Positions 9,947 through 20,412 are shown, counted from the stretch's first letter. The stretch is DNA of 64,000 nucleotides from G963701675 sp963701675 (GCA_963701675.1 OY969623.1:6944001-7008000), one strand, 5' to 3'. Notes: generated from the sequence alone by a model not told the origin. Numbers and translations are program-made.

Positions 9947-11629
9947 ATGCGTCAGCTCCGAAAGTGGAAATCATGGCAGCCCAAACTGGAAACCCTCGAA
10001 GCTCGGCGGCTTCTTTCCACCTACGCCGATTTCAACGGCGACGGCTTTGATGACATGGCCGTCGGCGTTCCGGAGGAGAGTGTGGGAGCGATAGCCGACG
10101 CCGGCGCCGTGCATGTCCTTTACGGCAGCGCGTCGGGACTGTCAGTGACCGGAACGCAATTCTGGACTCAAGATAGCACCAGTATCTTGGATACCGCCGA
10201 GGAGAATGACGAATTCGGCTCGGCTTTGGCAAGCGGTGATTTTAACAACGACGGTTTCGCAGACCTGGCGATCGGCGTGCCGGGCGAAGACATTGGTGCG
10301 ATCGTAAGCACGGGCGCCGTGCACATCCTTTATGGTTCGCCCAGTGGGCTGACGGCGACGAGCAATCAGTTCTTTCATCAAGACAGCCCACGCATACGTG
10401 ATATTAACGAGACAGCTGACAATTGGGGGAGATCGCTAGCCGGTGGCGACTTCACGGGGGACGGTTTCACGGATCTCGTGATTGGCGCGCCGTTCGAGAC
10501 TGTGGGTACGGTGGTGGGAGCAGGCGCTATCACCATGCTTCGCGGCGGTCCGGCTGGGATTTCCGGGCAGGGCAACCAACAAATTCACCTCGACACCGGG
10601 CCCATGACCGGAAGTGCTGCGGCCGGCGATCACTTCGCGTTGAGCCTTGCCGCAGGAGATTTCAACAACGATGGCCGAGACGATATTGCCATAGGGATTC
10701 CGGACAAGGACACCTCCGGACTCGACGGCGCTGGCGCGGTAAGTGTCATTCCTGGTTCAGCAACGGGCCTCGCCACCAACGCCAACCAGTTCTTTCATCA
10801 GGATGTCGTGGGGATGAATGACGCACCCAATGATCTTGATCAGTTCGGTCGGTCCTTAGCCGCTGGCGATTTCGATAATGATGGCCGCGATGATTTGGCG
10901 ATCGGTGTTCCGGGCGAAACACACCTCGTTACGATGGCCTCAGCGGGCGCCGTACACATCTTGTATGGCACGAATGGCGGTCTCGACATCAACACAGAAC
11001 AATTCTTCAAGCAAGGTGACGCGGGCGGCATCCCCAATTTTCTTGATTACTTCGCGACAGCGCTTGCGGCCGCAGACTTCAACGGCGACGGACGCGACGA
11101 CCTGGCCATCGGCACACCCCATGAAACGGTGGGAAGCGAATTCTTCGGCATAGGCGGCGCCGGGGTCGTGAACGTCATGTACGGCAGCGCGAATGGCCTT
11201 ACTTCTTCCGGGGCATTGCAGCTTGCTCAGGAAGACACCGGCGTGGCGAACAGCTCAGAGGAATGGGATCAATTCGGAGAAACGCTCGCCGCGGGCGACT
11301 TCAACGGGAATGGCCGTGCGGATCTCGTGGTCGGCACTCCGTATGAAAACAGCGGCGCTCTTGTCGACGTCGGAGTCGTATTCGTCCTGTACGGCAACGC
11401 GTCGTCATTCTCCGGCGGCCAAATTTGGGGTCAGGACTCGCCGGGGATGCCCGACTTGGCGGAGGCGGGTGATTTCTTCGGCGGCGGCGTCGATTCCAGC
11501 GGCGGCAAGTCGGCCCCCGACGGCGGCCACGGACGCCGCGACCTTTCCCATCTCCTCACCGCCGATTTCGACTTCGACACGCCCATGAACAAACTCAACA
11601 AGCGCCGCTTGCTGAGCGGCCGGCGCTAG
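9947..11629 (+). CDS. FG-GAP repeat surface protein with LEPR-XLL-like N terminus
   Basis: This 560-residue protein begins with a basic stretch and the motif LETLEARRLLS, close to the LEPR-XLL signature common at the N terminus of planctomycete extracytoplasmic proteins. Seven FG-GAP/integrin-alpha-like blades follow, each with a calcium-binding type loop such as DFNGDGFDDMAVGVP or DFNNDGRDDIAIGIP, roughly every 65-80 residues. A seven-blade propeller is therefore likely. The C terminus (after about residue 500) is Gly/Ser-rich and ends in a second LLS-containing basic tail (KRRLLSGRR). There is no frameshift. It is probably exported and acts at the cell surface in binding or adhesion; no ligand can be inferred. 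Confidence 0.88.
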   Translation: MRQLRKWKSWQPKLETLEARRLLSTYADFNGDGFDDMAVGVPEESVGAIADAGAVHVLYGSASGLSVTGTQFWTQDSTSILDTAEENDEFGSALASGDFNNDGFADLAIGVPGEDIGAIVSTGAVHILYGSPSGLTATSNQFFHQDSPRIRDINETADNWGRSLAGGDFTGDGFTDLVIGAPFETVGTVVGAGAITMLRGGPAGISGQGNQQIHLDTGPMTGSAAAGDHFALSLAAGDFNNDGRDDIAIGIPDKDTSGLDGAGAVSVIPGSATGLATNANQFFHQDVVGMNDAPNDLDQFGRSLAAGDFDNDGRDDLAIGVPGETHLVTMASAGAVHILYGTNGGLDINTEQFFKQGDAGGIPNFLDYFATALAAADFNGDGRDDLAIGTPHETVGSEFFGIGGAGVVNVMYGSANGLTSSGALQLAQEDTGVANSSEEWDQFGETLAAGDFNGNGRADLVVGTPYENSGALVDVGVVFVLYGNASSFSGGQIWGQDSPGMPDLAEAGDFFGGGVDSSGGKSAPDGGHGRRDLSHLLTADFDFDTPMNKLNKRRLLSGRR

Positions 11630-11733
11630 CGCGATCTATGGCGGCAAGTTTCTCGAGCTGAACAGCTTCGGAGCTTCGCACGGGGCGTTCCCGGCAGCTA
11701 CCGAGCTTGGCAGCTCGCTTTGGAGGTAGAAGC

Positions 11734-12192
11734 ATGTTTACGACCCCCATCTCCCGAACGACTCGGCTTGTGGCAGCGCTCACTATCATTCTCAGTCTCG
11801 TTTACCCTGCATCAGCGCGTGATCGGGTTCCGTTCAAAGGCCACGCGGAAGGAGTCGTTACGGCCACCGAGATCATCGAGGATGGCGTTCTCTTGACGAT
11901 TGTTGCCACGGGGCAAGCAACGCACCTGGGTCGCTTCACTCGCGTGGAAAGCGTAGTGATCCACCCGGATGGCAAGCTGGAAGGGAAAATTACTTTCACG
12001 GCCGCTAATGGCGACCAGCTTTACGTTGCCGTGCAGGGAGGGTTTATTTCCGCGACTACCGCGGAGGGCACATACACGTTTACGGGTGGAACGGGCAGGT
12101 TCGCCAACGCATCGGGTAACGCGAGTTTCACCGGTGTCACACCCGACGGCATCCACGTCAGTGTCACATTCCACGGGGCCATCAAATTCTAG
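11734..12192 (+). CDS. Small secreted beta-rich protein, function unknown
   Basis: The protein has 152 residues. The ATG at 11734 is preceded by TGGAGG and opens a clear signal peptide (RTTRLVAALTIILSLVYPASA, cleavage likely after the ASA). The mature part is beta-rich and Gly/Thr-rich, with FTAANGDQLYVAVQGGF and GTYTFTGGTGRFANASG, a pattern seen in allene-oxide-cyclase-like or lipocalin-like barrel proteins that report secreted single domains. I cannot name a function. It lies between two FG-GAP proteins on the same strand and may be expressed with them. Confidence 0.72.
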   Translation: MFTTPISRTTRLVAALTIILSLVYPASARDRVPFKGHAEGVVTATEIIEDGVLLTIVATGQATHLGRFTRVESVVIHPDGKLEGKITFTAANGDQLYVAVQGGFISATTAEGTYTFTGGTGRFANASGNASFTGVTPDGIHVSVTFHGAIKF

Positions 12193-12289
12193 GATGGACG
12201 ATCTCGTTGGAAGCGGACATGTGGATTTGGCCACCTGGCAGGCGCTGAGCATCATTGACGACTAACGCAAAACCAATCGGAGTCTCTTC

Positions 12290-13651
12290 ATGAGGAATTC
12301 TCATTCACGGCGGCAGACTCATCTGCGTCTTGAAGCACTTGAGCGCCGCGACCAGCCGAGTTTTCTAGCCCCGGTAACATTCAAAGCCGGAACTGATCCT
12401 AACGCCGTCGGCGTGGCAGACCTGAACGGAGACGGCAACCTCGACATGGTCTCAAGTAACATGAACAGCAACAACCTGACCGTGCTTCGGGGCAACGGTC
12501 ACGGTCGTTTCCGGAGTGTAGGCACCTATCCAGCCGCTAAGGGGCCGGCGGCGGTGGTAGTCGACGACTTCAACGTGGATAGCTTCCTTGATGTGGCGGT
12601 GTTGAACATTTCGGATGACACCGTAAGCGTTTACTTGGGCAACGGAAACTTGACATTGAAGCCCCCCACGACTTTCGGTGTGGGCAGTGATCCTAATTTC
12701 CTTGCCACGGGCGACTTTAATAGTGACAACGCGCCTGACTTGGCCATTAGCGACTTCTTTGGCAAGGCGGTCCGCATCTTCACGGGAAACGGAGATGGCT
12801 CATTTTCCAGCTCCGGAAGATACTCCGCCGACTACCCAGGCCGAGTGACGGTCGCGGAACTCAACGGCGACAACCATCTCGATTTGGCGGTAACCAACGT
12901 CGGCACCGGCAGCGTGGGTGTCTACGTGGGTAACGGCGACGGCACGTTCCGGAACGCCACCAGTTACTCGAGTGGTCCAGGCACTGATCCCTGGCCTTTG
13001 GTGGCTGGAGATTTTGACGGCGACGGCGATGTCGACCTGGTTACGTCGAACCGTTTCGGCACACCGAAATCAGTGACTGTCCTCTTGGGAAATGGCAATG
13101 GGTCTTTCCAAACCGCGCAGCAGTATCTGCTCAACACTGGGGTTTTTGCATTTTCGTTGGCTACCGACGATTTCGATAGCGACGGGGACCTCGATCTTGC
13201 CGCCGTCAGTGGCTACTATATTCCAACTGCTGTCGTGAGCGTGTTACTGGGAAATGGCGACGGGAACTTCCAAAGCGGCGTCACCACACTGAGTAAGGCG
13301 AGCGGCCATGTGACAACCGGTGACTTCAATACCGACGGCCATCCGGATTTGGCCGTGGCTGGAGGATTCACTACGACGTATGTCGCGGTAATGATCAACG
13401 CAGCGGACTGGCCGGCGCCGCCCATTCCTCCGCCCGACGGCGACCTGCCGATGCCACGCCGCTTACGGCCAGATCAGGCGCGAATTCCAGCTCCGCACCC
13501 GGCTGTGATCCACGCCGTAGGCTTCGTTACCAACCAACCGGTGCCACGCACGAAGCGAGTGCCGCGACTCGTCGCCTTATCGCAGCCCGCGGAGGCATCA
13601 GTCCAGGTGATAGGCGATTTCACTGCGAAACCGCCCCGATGGTATATGTAG
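12290..13651 (+). CDS. VCBS/FG-GAP repeat protein
   Basis: This 453-residue protein starts with an Arg-rich segment and RLEALERRDQPSFLAPVTF, a diverged LEPR-XLL-like motif. Seven repeats follow with the VCBS/FG-GAP pattern, for example DLNGDGNLDMVSSN, DFNSDNAPDLAISD and DFDGDGDVDLVTSN, each preceding a VLLGNGNGSFQ-type strand. The array fills residues 25 to about 370, so a seven-blade propeller is likely. A Pro-rich region (PPIPPPDGDLPMP) leads to a short basic tail. It is a probable exported surface protein and is not a duplicate of the 9947-11629 protein, since the loop types differ. Confidence 0.86.
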   Translation: MRNSHSRRQTHLRLEALERRDQPSFLAPVTFKAGTDPNAVGVADLNGDGNLDMVSSNMNSNNLTVLRGNGHGRFRSVGTYPAAKGPAAVVVDDFNVDSFLDVAVLNISDDTVSVYLGNGNLTLKPPTTFGVGSDPNFLATGDFNSDNAPDLAISDFFGKAVRIFTGNGDGSFSSSGRYSADYPGRVTVAELNGDNHLDLAVTNVGTGSVGVYVGNGDGTFRNATSYSSGPGTDPWPLVAGDFDGDGDVDLVTSNRFGTPKSVTVLLGNGNGSFQTAQQYLLNTGVFAFSLATDDFDSDGDLDLAAVSGYYIPTAVVSVLLGNGDGNFQSGVTTLSKASGHVTTGDFNTDGHPDLAVAGGFTTTYVAVMINAADWPAPPIPPPDGDLPMPRRLRPDQARIPAPHPAVIHAVGFVTNQPVPRTKRVPRLVALSQPAEASVQVIGDFTAKPPRWYM

Positions 13652-13731
13652 TAAAACACAGCAACGTCCGGTGAGGTCCTGCCGCAAAACACATCCTCAC
13701 CGTTCGGCCAGCCCTGGTGCTCGGAGTGCGC

Positions 13732-14612
13732 TTACCCCGCTGCCGCGATGATAACGATGCCACCGAAAATGAGCGTCGACGCCAGCACACGGACCGAGCC
13801 GCCGCGTTCTCCCAAGAACCAGACGCCGATAATCGCGCCAAACACCACGCTGACCTCACGCACCGCGCCGACATATGACACCGAGCTTAGGCGCAGGGCC
13901 ATCAAGACAAGCAGATAGGCCACAGTGCCGAACACAGCGGCGCCAAGAAGTCGCATCGCCGAGCTACGGCGGACGTCACGACCATTGAATACTTCCGCGC
14001 AAGCGCGCTCCGTCGTTCGTTGGTGAACCACATCGGCGATAAGAAGAGCCAAGTCACGAACAAGACGAAGTACAAATAGATTAAAGGATCTACGAGTTCT
14101 ACACCTGCCTTGTCGGTGACCATATAGGCCGAGATCAACAAACCTGTAATGAGCGCCCAACGAGTGGCGGCGCTGCGGAGGTGAAGCAGCGGTTGCCTCC
14201 ATTCAGCCAGCCTGGGCAGGTTGATGAGGTAAATGCCCACGACGATTGACGCGACACCGATCAGGCCTAATGCGGACGGCCGCTCCCTCAAGAAAATCCC
14301 GGCCCAGACGACTATGAATAATGGCGCCGAGCCACGAGCAATTGGGTAAACCTGGGACAAATCGCCGAGTGTGTAAGCTCGGCTTAGAGCGTAGAAGTAC
14401 ATTGCTTCCAGCGCTCCGCTGGCAAGGATGAACAGCCAGCCCTCCAGGCGGATGTTGCTAACCAAAAGCCAGCACGGCGATCCCAATACGCAAGTCGCGC
14501 CGAGCATCCACCAAGTAAAGGCCAACTTGTCTCGGCTTTGTTTCAGAAACAGATTCGCCAAGGCGTGCAACAAGGCCGCGACAAGAAGAAGCCCTACGCT
14601 GGAAACCTCCAT
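13732..14612 (-). CDS. EamA-family (DMT) transporter, one frameshift
   Basis: This is a drug/metabolite transporter-type permease of about ten helices. The first half (from MEVSSVGLLLVAALLHALANLFLK) has EamA features such as EAMYFYALSRAYTLGDLSQVYPIARGSAPLF and a second EamA unit beginning RWALITGLLISAYMVTDKAGV. The frame breaks near 13980-13990, and the last helices resume in another frame (SSAMRLLGAAVFGTVAYLLVLMALRLSSVSYVGAVREVSVVFGAIIGVWFLGERGG), ending VRVLASTLIFGGIVIIAAAG. Removing one base restores about 293 residues, the usual length. The substrate is unknown; members export amino acids, nucleosides or related metabolites. Confidence 0.85.
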
Positions 14613-14669
14613 GTCACTCCCATTGCTTGCCCACTGCGTAAGGGCCCGCTTCGTCGCCGAGGGTGGTCG

Positions 14670-15734
14670 CTATGGAAGCGGGTACGGCCCATTGGTGGCG
14701 CCGGTCTTGGAGTCCATGTACCAATAGCCGGCGGCGTCCACGCCGCAGCCGACTTTGATGCCGGCGGCCTTGTTGGAGGCGAACCAGGCGGCCATGTATT
14801 TGTCGTAGTCGAGGCCTTTGGAGATCTTCGCTGCCATGTTCGCCGCCAGCGTATTGCCGCCCTGTGAGTCAAGCGGCGTCGTATCGTAGTTGCCGAGAAT
14901 CACTCGTAGCGGCCCTTGTTTCCAGCACAGCAGCTTCGCCCATTCCATGCCCGGACCGTTCATCGAAACCGGGTCGATGTACATGATGCTGCAACCGGCG
15001 ATAATCAGGGCGTCGATGTCCATCGGACTGTTGGAAAGTGTCTTGCCCGTACGCCAACTCTTGAGGAGATCGGCCGGGGTTAGCCACGTGTCGTACGTAG
15101 GGTGATCAACCAGATTGCCGCCTAGGGCGTGTCCCGAATAGTAGAAGATATCGGCGGGGCTGCGGATGAAGGCCCACGTCTTGCTCTTGAGCGGGTTCAA
15201 TTTCAAGCTTGGTTTCGGGACAACGCTCACCTCAAGGACCTCGACGCCGCCGGAGAGAATGAGCTTACGCGCGTGCGGCTGCTCCTTGGCGTCATTACCC
15301 TTGTCGGCGCCACCCGTCTTTCGTTGGACGGCCGAGCCGCGCATGGCCCACTTGGACGCGAGTCCGCCGCGAAAGTACCGGTCGCTGGTGCCGTCGGTGC
15401 GGACCACCGTGGCGACTTCCTTGAATGCATCACCATCGCCCATGAAGCTGCCGAGTTCTTTGATCGCCACATTGCGCAGGTACCACTTGCTGTACTTCGA
15501 CGCCCTGGGAATCATCAATTTGACAGACTTGATCGTGGCCTTGCCGCCCTGTTTGTTGCCCGGCTCCCGCGTCCGGATCTGAACCTCGATCTCATCCGGC
15601 ATCGGGTCGCCTTCCACTTCGACTTCGACATTCACCTTGGCTACGTCCATGCCGATAATGTCCGTAGTTCGCGCCAGCTCGCCGTTGGCCCAAGTGTCGC
15701 GATACAGCTTGACGTAATTGACTTTGGTGGCCAC
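14670..15734 (-). CDS. Unknown protein with possible caspase-like fold in the C-terminal half
   Basis: The protein has 354 residues and is intact. The N-terminal half (about 1-150) is beta-rich, with MDVAKVNVEVEVEGDPMPDEIEVQIRT and KWYLRNVAIKEL, and is not recognised. The C-terminal half has features of clan CD peptidases: a hydrophobic strand ending in an S-G-H (DIFYYSGHALGGN, about residues 195-207) and a later strand ending in a Cys (ALIIAGCSIMY), the order and spacing of the His/Cys dyad in caspase, gingipain and CHAT domains. A trailing segment (RVILGNYDTTPLDSQGGNTLAANMAAKISKG) fits the end of such a fold. I infer a caspase-like peptidase or an inactive relative; no direct proof. No signal peptide is seen. 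Confidence 0.6.
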   Translation of the reverse strand: MATKVNYVKLYRDTWANGELARTTDIIGMDVAKVNVEVEVEGDPMPDEIEVQIRTREPGNKQGGKATIKSVKLMIPRASKYSKWYLRNVAIKELGSFMGDGDAFKEVATVVRTDGTSDRYFRGGLASKWAMRGSAVQRKTGGADKGNDAKEQPHARKLILSGGVEVLEVSVVPKPSLKLNPLKSKTWAFIRSPADIFYYSGHALGGNLVDHPTYDTWLTPADLLKSWRTGKTLSNSPMDIDALIIAGCSIMYIDPVSMNGPGMEWAKLLCWKQGPLRVILGNYDTTPLDSQGGNTLAANMAAKISKGLDYDKYMAAWFASNKAAGIKVGCGVDAAGYWYMDSKTGATNGPYPLP

Positions 15735-16023
15735 GCTAGACTCCTAACTCGCAAGTTCGTTCCTCCAAAGTCTAATCCAATTTGCGGCGGCTCGCCGGAC
15801 AACTTTTCTGGTTGGAACTTATATCATTTCTGTTCGTCAATGACTTGACAGCGACCCTTCTGAAGAAATGAATGGCGTCGCGTTTCACGGCTGAGGAATG
15901 CACTTTTGACAGTGGTAAGCGCGTGGGCGGTGCATAGAACATAAGTGGGATCGCCAACCTTCACCTCTGTCAGGCCCTTGATGACGCGATCAAACCGCGT
16001 GCTTCCTTGAATGGAGAAAGATC

Positions 16024-16998
16024 ATGCAACGATCGTTGTTGTTTACTGGAATTCTCGTCGGCTGTTGGGTCGTAGCATCACAACTTTCTGGTCGGCCGGA
16101 TGCGCAGGATCCTCCTGCGAAAACCGCTCGCGACCAAGAGGCCGACACCAAGGTGCGACCCTCGACGGATCGTTCCGCGGATGAGGCATTGATTCGAGCG
16201 AACATTGAGGCGTTTGTAAAGGCATATAACGCCGGCGACGCTAAGGCGATCGCCGCATTGTTTACACCAGACGGTCAGATCGAGGACAAGGAAAAGAATC
16301 AGACCGAGGGGCGCGAGGCGATCGCTCAGGTCTTTGCGGAACTGTTCGAGGCAAATCCGAAGAAAAAAATCGAAGTAGGCGTTGATTCAATCCGGTTCAT
16401 CGGAAGGGAACTGGCGGTGGAGGTGGGCACGACGAAAGAAATTGCGGCGCCGGGCGAACCCCCCCATTACGATCGCTACACGGTGCTTCACGTCAAGCGC
16501 GATGGCAAGTGGCAGATGGCATTGGCCCGCGACGAGGAAGGCCCATCCGCCACACCCCACGAACGATTGCAGCCGCTCGCGTGGCTTGTAGGCGAATGGG
16601 TCGATGATGGCGGCAGCGCCGTGGTCCATTCCACATGTCGCTGGAGCGAAGATGGAAATTTTCTTTTGCAAGATTTCAAGCTGCGGGTCCACGGTCGCGA
16701 CGAGATGAATGTTTCCCAACGGATCGGCTGGGATCCACTAACGAAACATATCCGCTCGTGGGTCTTTGACTCGGACGGCGGTTTCGGCGAAAGCGTTTGG
16801 ACCCGCGACGACGACGGCTGGATCATGAAAGCTACGGGTGTTCGCCCGGACGGAACGACGGCTTCGGCGACCAATCTCATGAAGCCGATCGGAACCGACG
16901 GTTACGTGTGGCGCTCAACCGATCGCGTTGTTGCGGACGAGCGCCAACCGACGATGGAAGTGAAAGTGGTCCGCAAGTCTCCAGAACCAAAAAAATAA
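16024..16998 (+). CDS. Secreted SnoaL-like/DUF4440 domain protein
   Basis: This 324-residue protein has an N-terminal signal peptide (SLLFTGILVGCWVVASQLSG) and a short linker. From about residue 50 to 165 it carries a SnoaL-like fold: ADEALIRANIEAFVKAYNAGDAKAIAALFTPDGQIED, GREAIAQVFAELF, and the beta strands to HVKRDGKWQMALARDE. The C-terminal half (about 180-315) is a second beta-rich domain, with WLVGEWVDDGGSAVVHSTCRW, similar to the SgcJ/EcaC-associated extension often found after such domains in planctomycetes. The ATG is preceded by ATGGAGAAAG. Members bind small hydrophobic molecules; the reaction here is unknown. Confidence 0.82.
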   Translation: MQRSLLFTGILVGCWVVASQLSGRPDAQDPPAKTARDQEADTKVRPSTDRSADEALIRANIEAFVKAYNAGDAKAIAALFTPDGQIEDKEKNQTEGREAIAQVFAELFEANPKKKIEVGVDSIRFIGRELAVEVGTTKEIAAPGEPPHYDRYTVLHVKRDGKWQMALARDEEGPSATPHERLQPLAWLVGEWVDDGGSAVVHSTCRWSEDGNFLLQDFKLRVHGRDEMNVSQRIGWDPLTKHIRSWVFDSDGGFGESVWTRDDDGWIMKATGVRPDGTTASATNLMKPIGTDGYVWRSTDRVVADERQPTMEVKVVRKSPEPKK

Positions 16999-17046
16999 GC
17001 GGCGCGACCTTTCAGGCACCTGACTTCATGCATCGGAGCATTAGCC

Positions 17047-18921
17047 ATGAACAAGCGGATTTGGATAGCACTCGGAGTTTCTTTGGTGCTGCTTTGGGCG
17101 GCAACAGAGGGTCCTTGCGGGCCGAGGGGGTGGCGGACGTGGCGGTGGCGGTGGCGGTGGGCGGGGGGGAGGCGGCGGTGCCCGACCCAGTGCCGGTGCC
17201 CGGCCCAGCGGAGGTGGCGCCCGGCCAAGTGGCGGTGGCGCCCGGCCAAGTGGCGGGATGCCGGCTTCTCGACCCCCGAATCGCACACCTTCGTTTAGTC
17301 CGTCCGGCGGCGCCCGACCGGCCCAGCCAAACAGACCAGCCCAAATGCCGAGCCGACCCGCGCAAGTGCCCGGCGGGAGCGGTAGGCCAACGCAGTTGCC
17401 GGGCGGCGGCCGACCGAACATTGGTTCCGGGGCGGCCCAACTACCGTCGGGGGCTCGTCCCGGTGGAGGGGGTCGACCTTCGACGCTACCATCCACCCGG
17501 CCTGACATCGGCGGACGGCCCGGTGTCGGAAGAGGTCCTGGCGTCTCTACGCTGCCTGCAATTGGCGCGGCGCCGCTGCCGGCGCCGCACTTGGTAGCAG
17601 GATCGGTGATCGCCCGGGATCCCTGCCCGGCATGGGCGACCGACGTCCCGGTGCTAGCCAGCTTCCCGCCCGCACGCCGGACCAGCGCCGCGATGCCCTT
17701 CACGATCGGCTTGACGGCGAAACCCGTCCCGGACAGCCTGGGCGCGACTGGAACCAGGTCCATCAGAGTTGGCAACAACATCGTGACGACGTGCGAAACG
17801 ATTGGCAGGACCATCGTGATCATGCGCGCGACGACTGGCAGAATTGGTTCGGCGATCACTACGGCAGGTACGGCGGCTGGTATGGCGGATACGCGCCGGG
17901 GTACTGGAACCGTTGGGATCACCTATGGGACAATTACCCCGTCGCGTCGGCGGTCGGCTTGACCTGGTGGGGCGCCAATAGCCTGGGCTACATGTTTGGC
18001 TGCTCCGACTATTACAACCCGTACTACGAAGAAAGCATGCCGGTTTACTACACGGAACCCGTGGTGACGCTACCCTTGGGGTCCGCCCAAGAGTCAGCGC
18101 CGGAAACCGCATCCAACTTGCCGCCTGGAGTATCACCCGAAGCGGTGGCCAAATTCGATCAAGCCCGCGAGGTCTTTCTCGAAGGCAAGTACAACGATGC
18201 GCTTAAGCTGGCGGACGAGTCTATCGCCAAGATGCCGCGAGATGCCGTGCTCCACGAGTTTCGTTCCCTGGTTCTGTTCGCACTAGGGCGATACGCCGAG
18301 TCGGCCGCGGCCATCCATCCCGTCCTCGACGTCGGGCCAGGTTGGGACTGGAAGACAATGAGCAGCCTTTATCCGGACACGGCAACCTACACGGCCCAGC
18401 TGCGCGCTCTAGAGGAAGCTCGAGGTAAGGAGAAAACAGCTGACTTGTACTTCTTGGCTGGATATCACTATCTGACACTCGGACACCCGGATACGGCATT
18501 GGAGCAATTCCAGAAAGCGCTGGAACTAAAACCGAAAGACGCCGTTGCCGCCGCGCTGGTCGCCAATCTATCTCCCCGCGGCGCACAGCCAACCCAGACA
18601 GCACCGACCGCAGTCCCCAAATCGGTTGCGCCCGACAAGATCGTCGGTACTTGGACTGCCGCAGGGACCGCTTCCGCGAACTATTCCATGGCCCTCAACA
18701 AGGACGGCACGTTTACCTGGGGTTATGCGCGCGGCGCTCGGAAACAAGATGCCAAGGGAGTCTACACCATGGAAGGCAACGTCCTGGCGATGGAACCCGA
18801 TTCCGGCGGCGTCTTGCTGGCGGAGCTGACGGCCAAGTCGCCGGATAGCCTGCAATTCAAGATGATCGGCGGTGCCAAGAACGATCCCGGTCTGGAGTTT
18901 AAGCGTGCGCCGTCCAAGTGA
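17047..18921 (+). CDS. Secreted Gly/Arg/Pro-rich TPR protein, two frameshifts
   Basis: A signal-like start (RIWIALGVSLVLLWAA) leads to a low-complexity region. In the frame from about 17120 it reads as Gly/Arg- and then Pro/Ser/Arg-rich repeats, with units like GGGARPS repeated. The frame changes near 17120 (one extra base in the GGGCC run) and again near 17565-17585 (one base lost or two gained in a GC-rich run). After that a Trp/Tyr/His-rich segment (HRDHARDDWQNWFGDHYGRY) precedes a TPR-like domain (LEGKYNDALKLADESIAKMP and FLAGYHYLTLGHPDTALEQFQKAL) and a C-terminal beta domain (GTWTAAGTASANYSMALNKDGTF). It is probably a cell-envelope protein. The breaks fall in GC-rich repeats where sequencing is least reliable. 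Confidence 0.75.
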
Positions 18922-18996
18922 ACGAGAAGGAAGAAGTGAAACGCTATCAGAATAGGAACGGTCGACGGCATCTTTAGTCGCCTTCGAGAGAGAGCT

Positions 18997-19804
18997 ATGT
19001 CCGACGAATTGAAAGACGAAGTCCATCCGAAGATGAAACGCAAAGAATACGAGAAGCAGTTGCGAAAGCTGCAGACGAAACTGTGTGAGCTCCAGGACTG
19101 GGTTGTCCACGCCGGGCTGCGCGTCATCGTCGTATTTGAAGGACGCGATGCGGCCGGCAAGGGCGGAACGATCAAGGCGATCATGGCGCGGGTCAATCCG
19201 CGCGTATTCCGCTTGGTGGCGTTGCCGGCCCCGTCCGGCCGTGAGAAAACCCAGCTCTACGCTCAACGCTATTTGCAGCATTTCCCAGCGGCCGGCGAAG
19301 TCGTTATCTTCGACCGTAGCTGGTACAACCGCGCTGGCGTGGAATATGTGATGGAGTTTTGCACGAAAGACCAGTACAAGACTTTTCTCAAGAACTGTCC
19401 CAAATTCGAAAGTTACATCATCGACGCCGGGATCATTCTCATCAAGTTTTGGCTGGAGGTCGGCCAAGAAGAGCAGCAGCGTCGATTTGAAGCGCGTATC
19501 GAGGACCCACTGCGCCAGTGGAAGCTGAGTCCGATGGACCTCGAATCGTATTCGCGTTGGTACGCCTACTCCCGCGCGAGACATGATGCTGGAGGCCACC
19601 GACACCCAGGACGCACCGTGGTACGTCGTCCGTTCGGACGACAAAGAGCGGGCTCGGCTGAATTGCATTTCGCATCTGCTCAAGTTGATCCCTTATAAGG
19701 AAGCACCCCGTGACAAGATCAAACTGCCGAAGCGATCGACTAAGGGAGAATACGATGATCAAGCCACCCTCAAAGGTCGAAACTTTGTGCCGGAGAAGTA
19801 TTGA
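18997..19804 (+). CDS. ppk2: Polyphosphate kinase 2, one frameshift near 3' end
   Basis: PPK2 enzymes move phosphate between polyphosphate and nucleotides; the class (ADP-forming, ATP-forming or AMP-using) cannot be assigned by eye. Visible motifs are the Walker A EGRDAAGKGGTIKAI, Walker B VVIFDRSWYNRAG, and the lid-side VEYVMEFCTKDQYKTFL. The first frame runs to about 19580 (SRWYAYSRAR); the C-terminal end (TDTQDAPWYVVRSDDKERARLNCISHLLKLIPY) is one base over. Removing one base gives about 269 residues, the usual PPK2 length. It converges with the downstream 5'-nucleotidase gene. Confidence 0.9.
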
Positions 19805-19827
19805 ATCGGCGGCGGACAACAAGCGGC

Positions 19828-20412
19828 CTAGGTAGACAGCACTGTCGCATGTTCGTGAATCAAGTCGTAAACGTGAGGCCAACCGGTTGCACGAGGCGGC
19901 GGTATGTCGGTGTTGGTGCTGTTACCAAAGCAAATGACGTGATGCCCGCGCGCTCTGAGGGACTCGACGTTCCCGGGACTATCCTCTACGTAAACGTCGG
20001 CGCCGACCTGGTCCTTTTCCTTCATAAAACACAAGTCAACGTAAGGAATTCCGTGATGATCCAGCCAACCCACGGTTTGGCTTACCGCGGCTTTGTGGAA
20101 GTAGAACATGAAAAGCCGGTGAGTTATGATCCGAATTCGAGCGCCTTCATCGGAAAGTAGGCGAAGGTACTTTCGAGCTCCCGGGATCATCGGCGAAGCT
20201 TCGAATAACGAACGTTGCAGCACGGCAAACCGGTGGAGACTCTCGTACTTGTCGGGTTTGACCCCCCACTCCGCGAGTCCGAACGAAACTTTTTCCGGGA
20301 GATCCTCGATGTTACATTCGAACCATTCGGCAGCGATCTCACGCATTCGACCGTAAAAATCGGCGCAGACTCCGTCAAGGTCGACACCGACGACCAAGCC
20401 GTTAACGCTCAT
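19828..20412 (-). CDS. 5'(3')-deoxyribonucleotidase-like HAD phosphatase
   Basis: This 194-residue protein matches the NT5C-type HAD family that dephosphorylates deoxyribonucleotides. The nucleophile motif DLDGVCADF ([16 protein letters not shown]) is at the N terminus. A Thr motif ([10 protein letters not shown]), the Lys region ([27 protein letters not shown]) and the acid motif VYVED follow in the expected order. It has no membrane segment and is a cytosolic enzyme of nucleotide turnover. It ends 23 bases from the PPK2 stop on the opposite strand. A two-nucleotide phosphate theme is suggestive only. Confidence 0.85.
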   Translation of the reverse strand: MSVNGLVVGVDLDGVCADFYGRMREIAAEWFECNIEDLPEKVSFGLAEWGVKPDKYESLHRFAVLQRSLFEASPMIPGARKYLRLLSDEGARIRIITHRLFMFYFHKAAVSQTVGWLDHHGIPYVDLCFMKEKDQVGADVYVEDSPGNVESLRARGHHVICFGNSTNTDIPPPRATGWPHVYDLIHEHATVLST

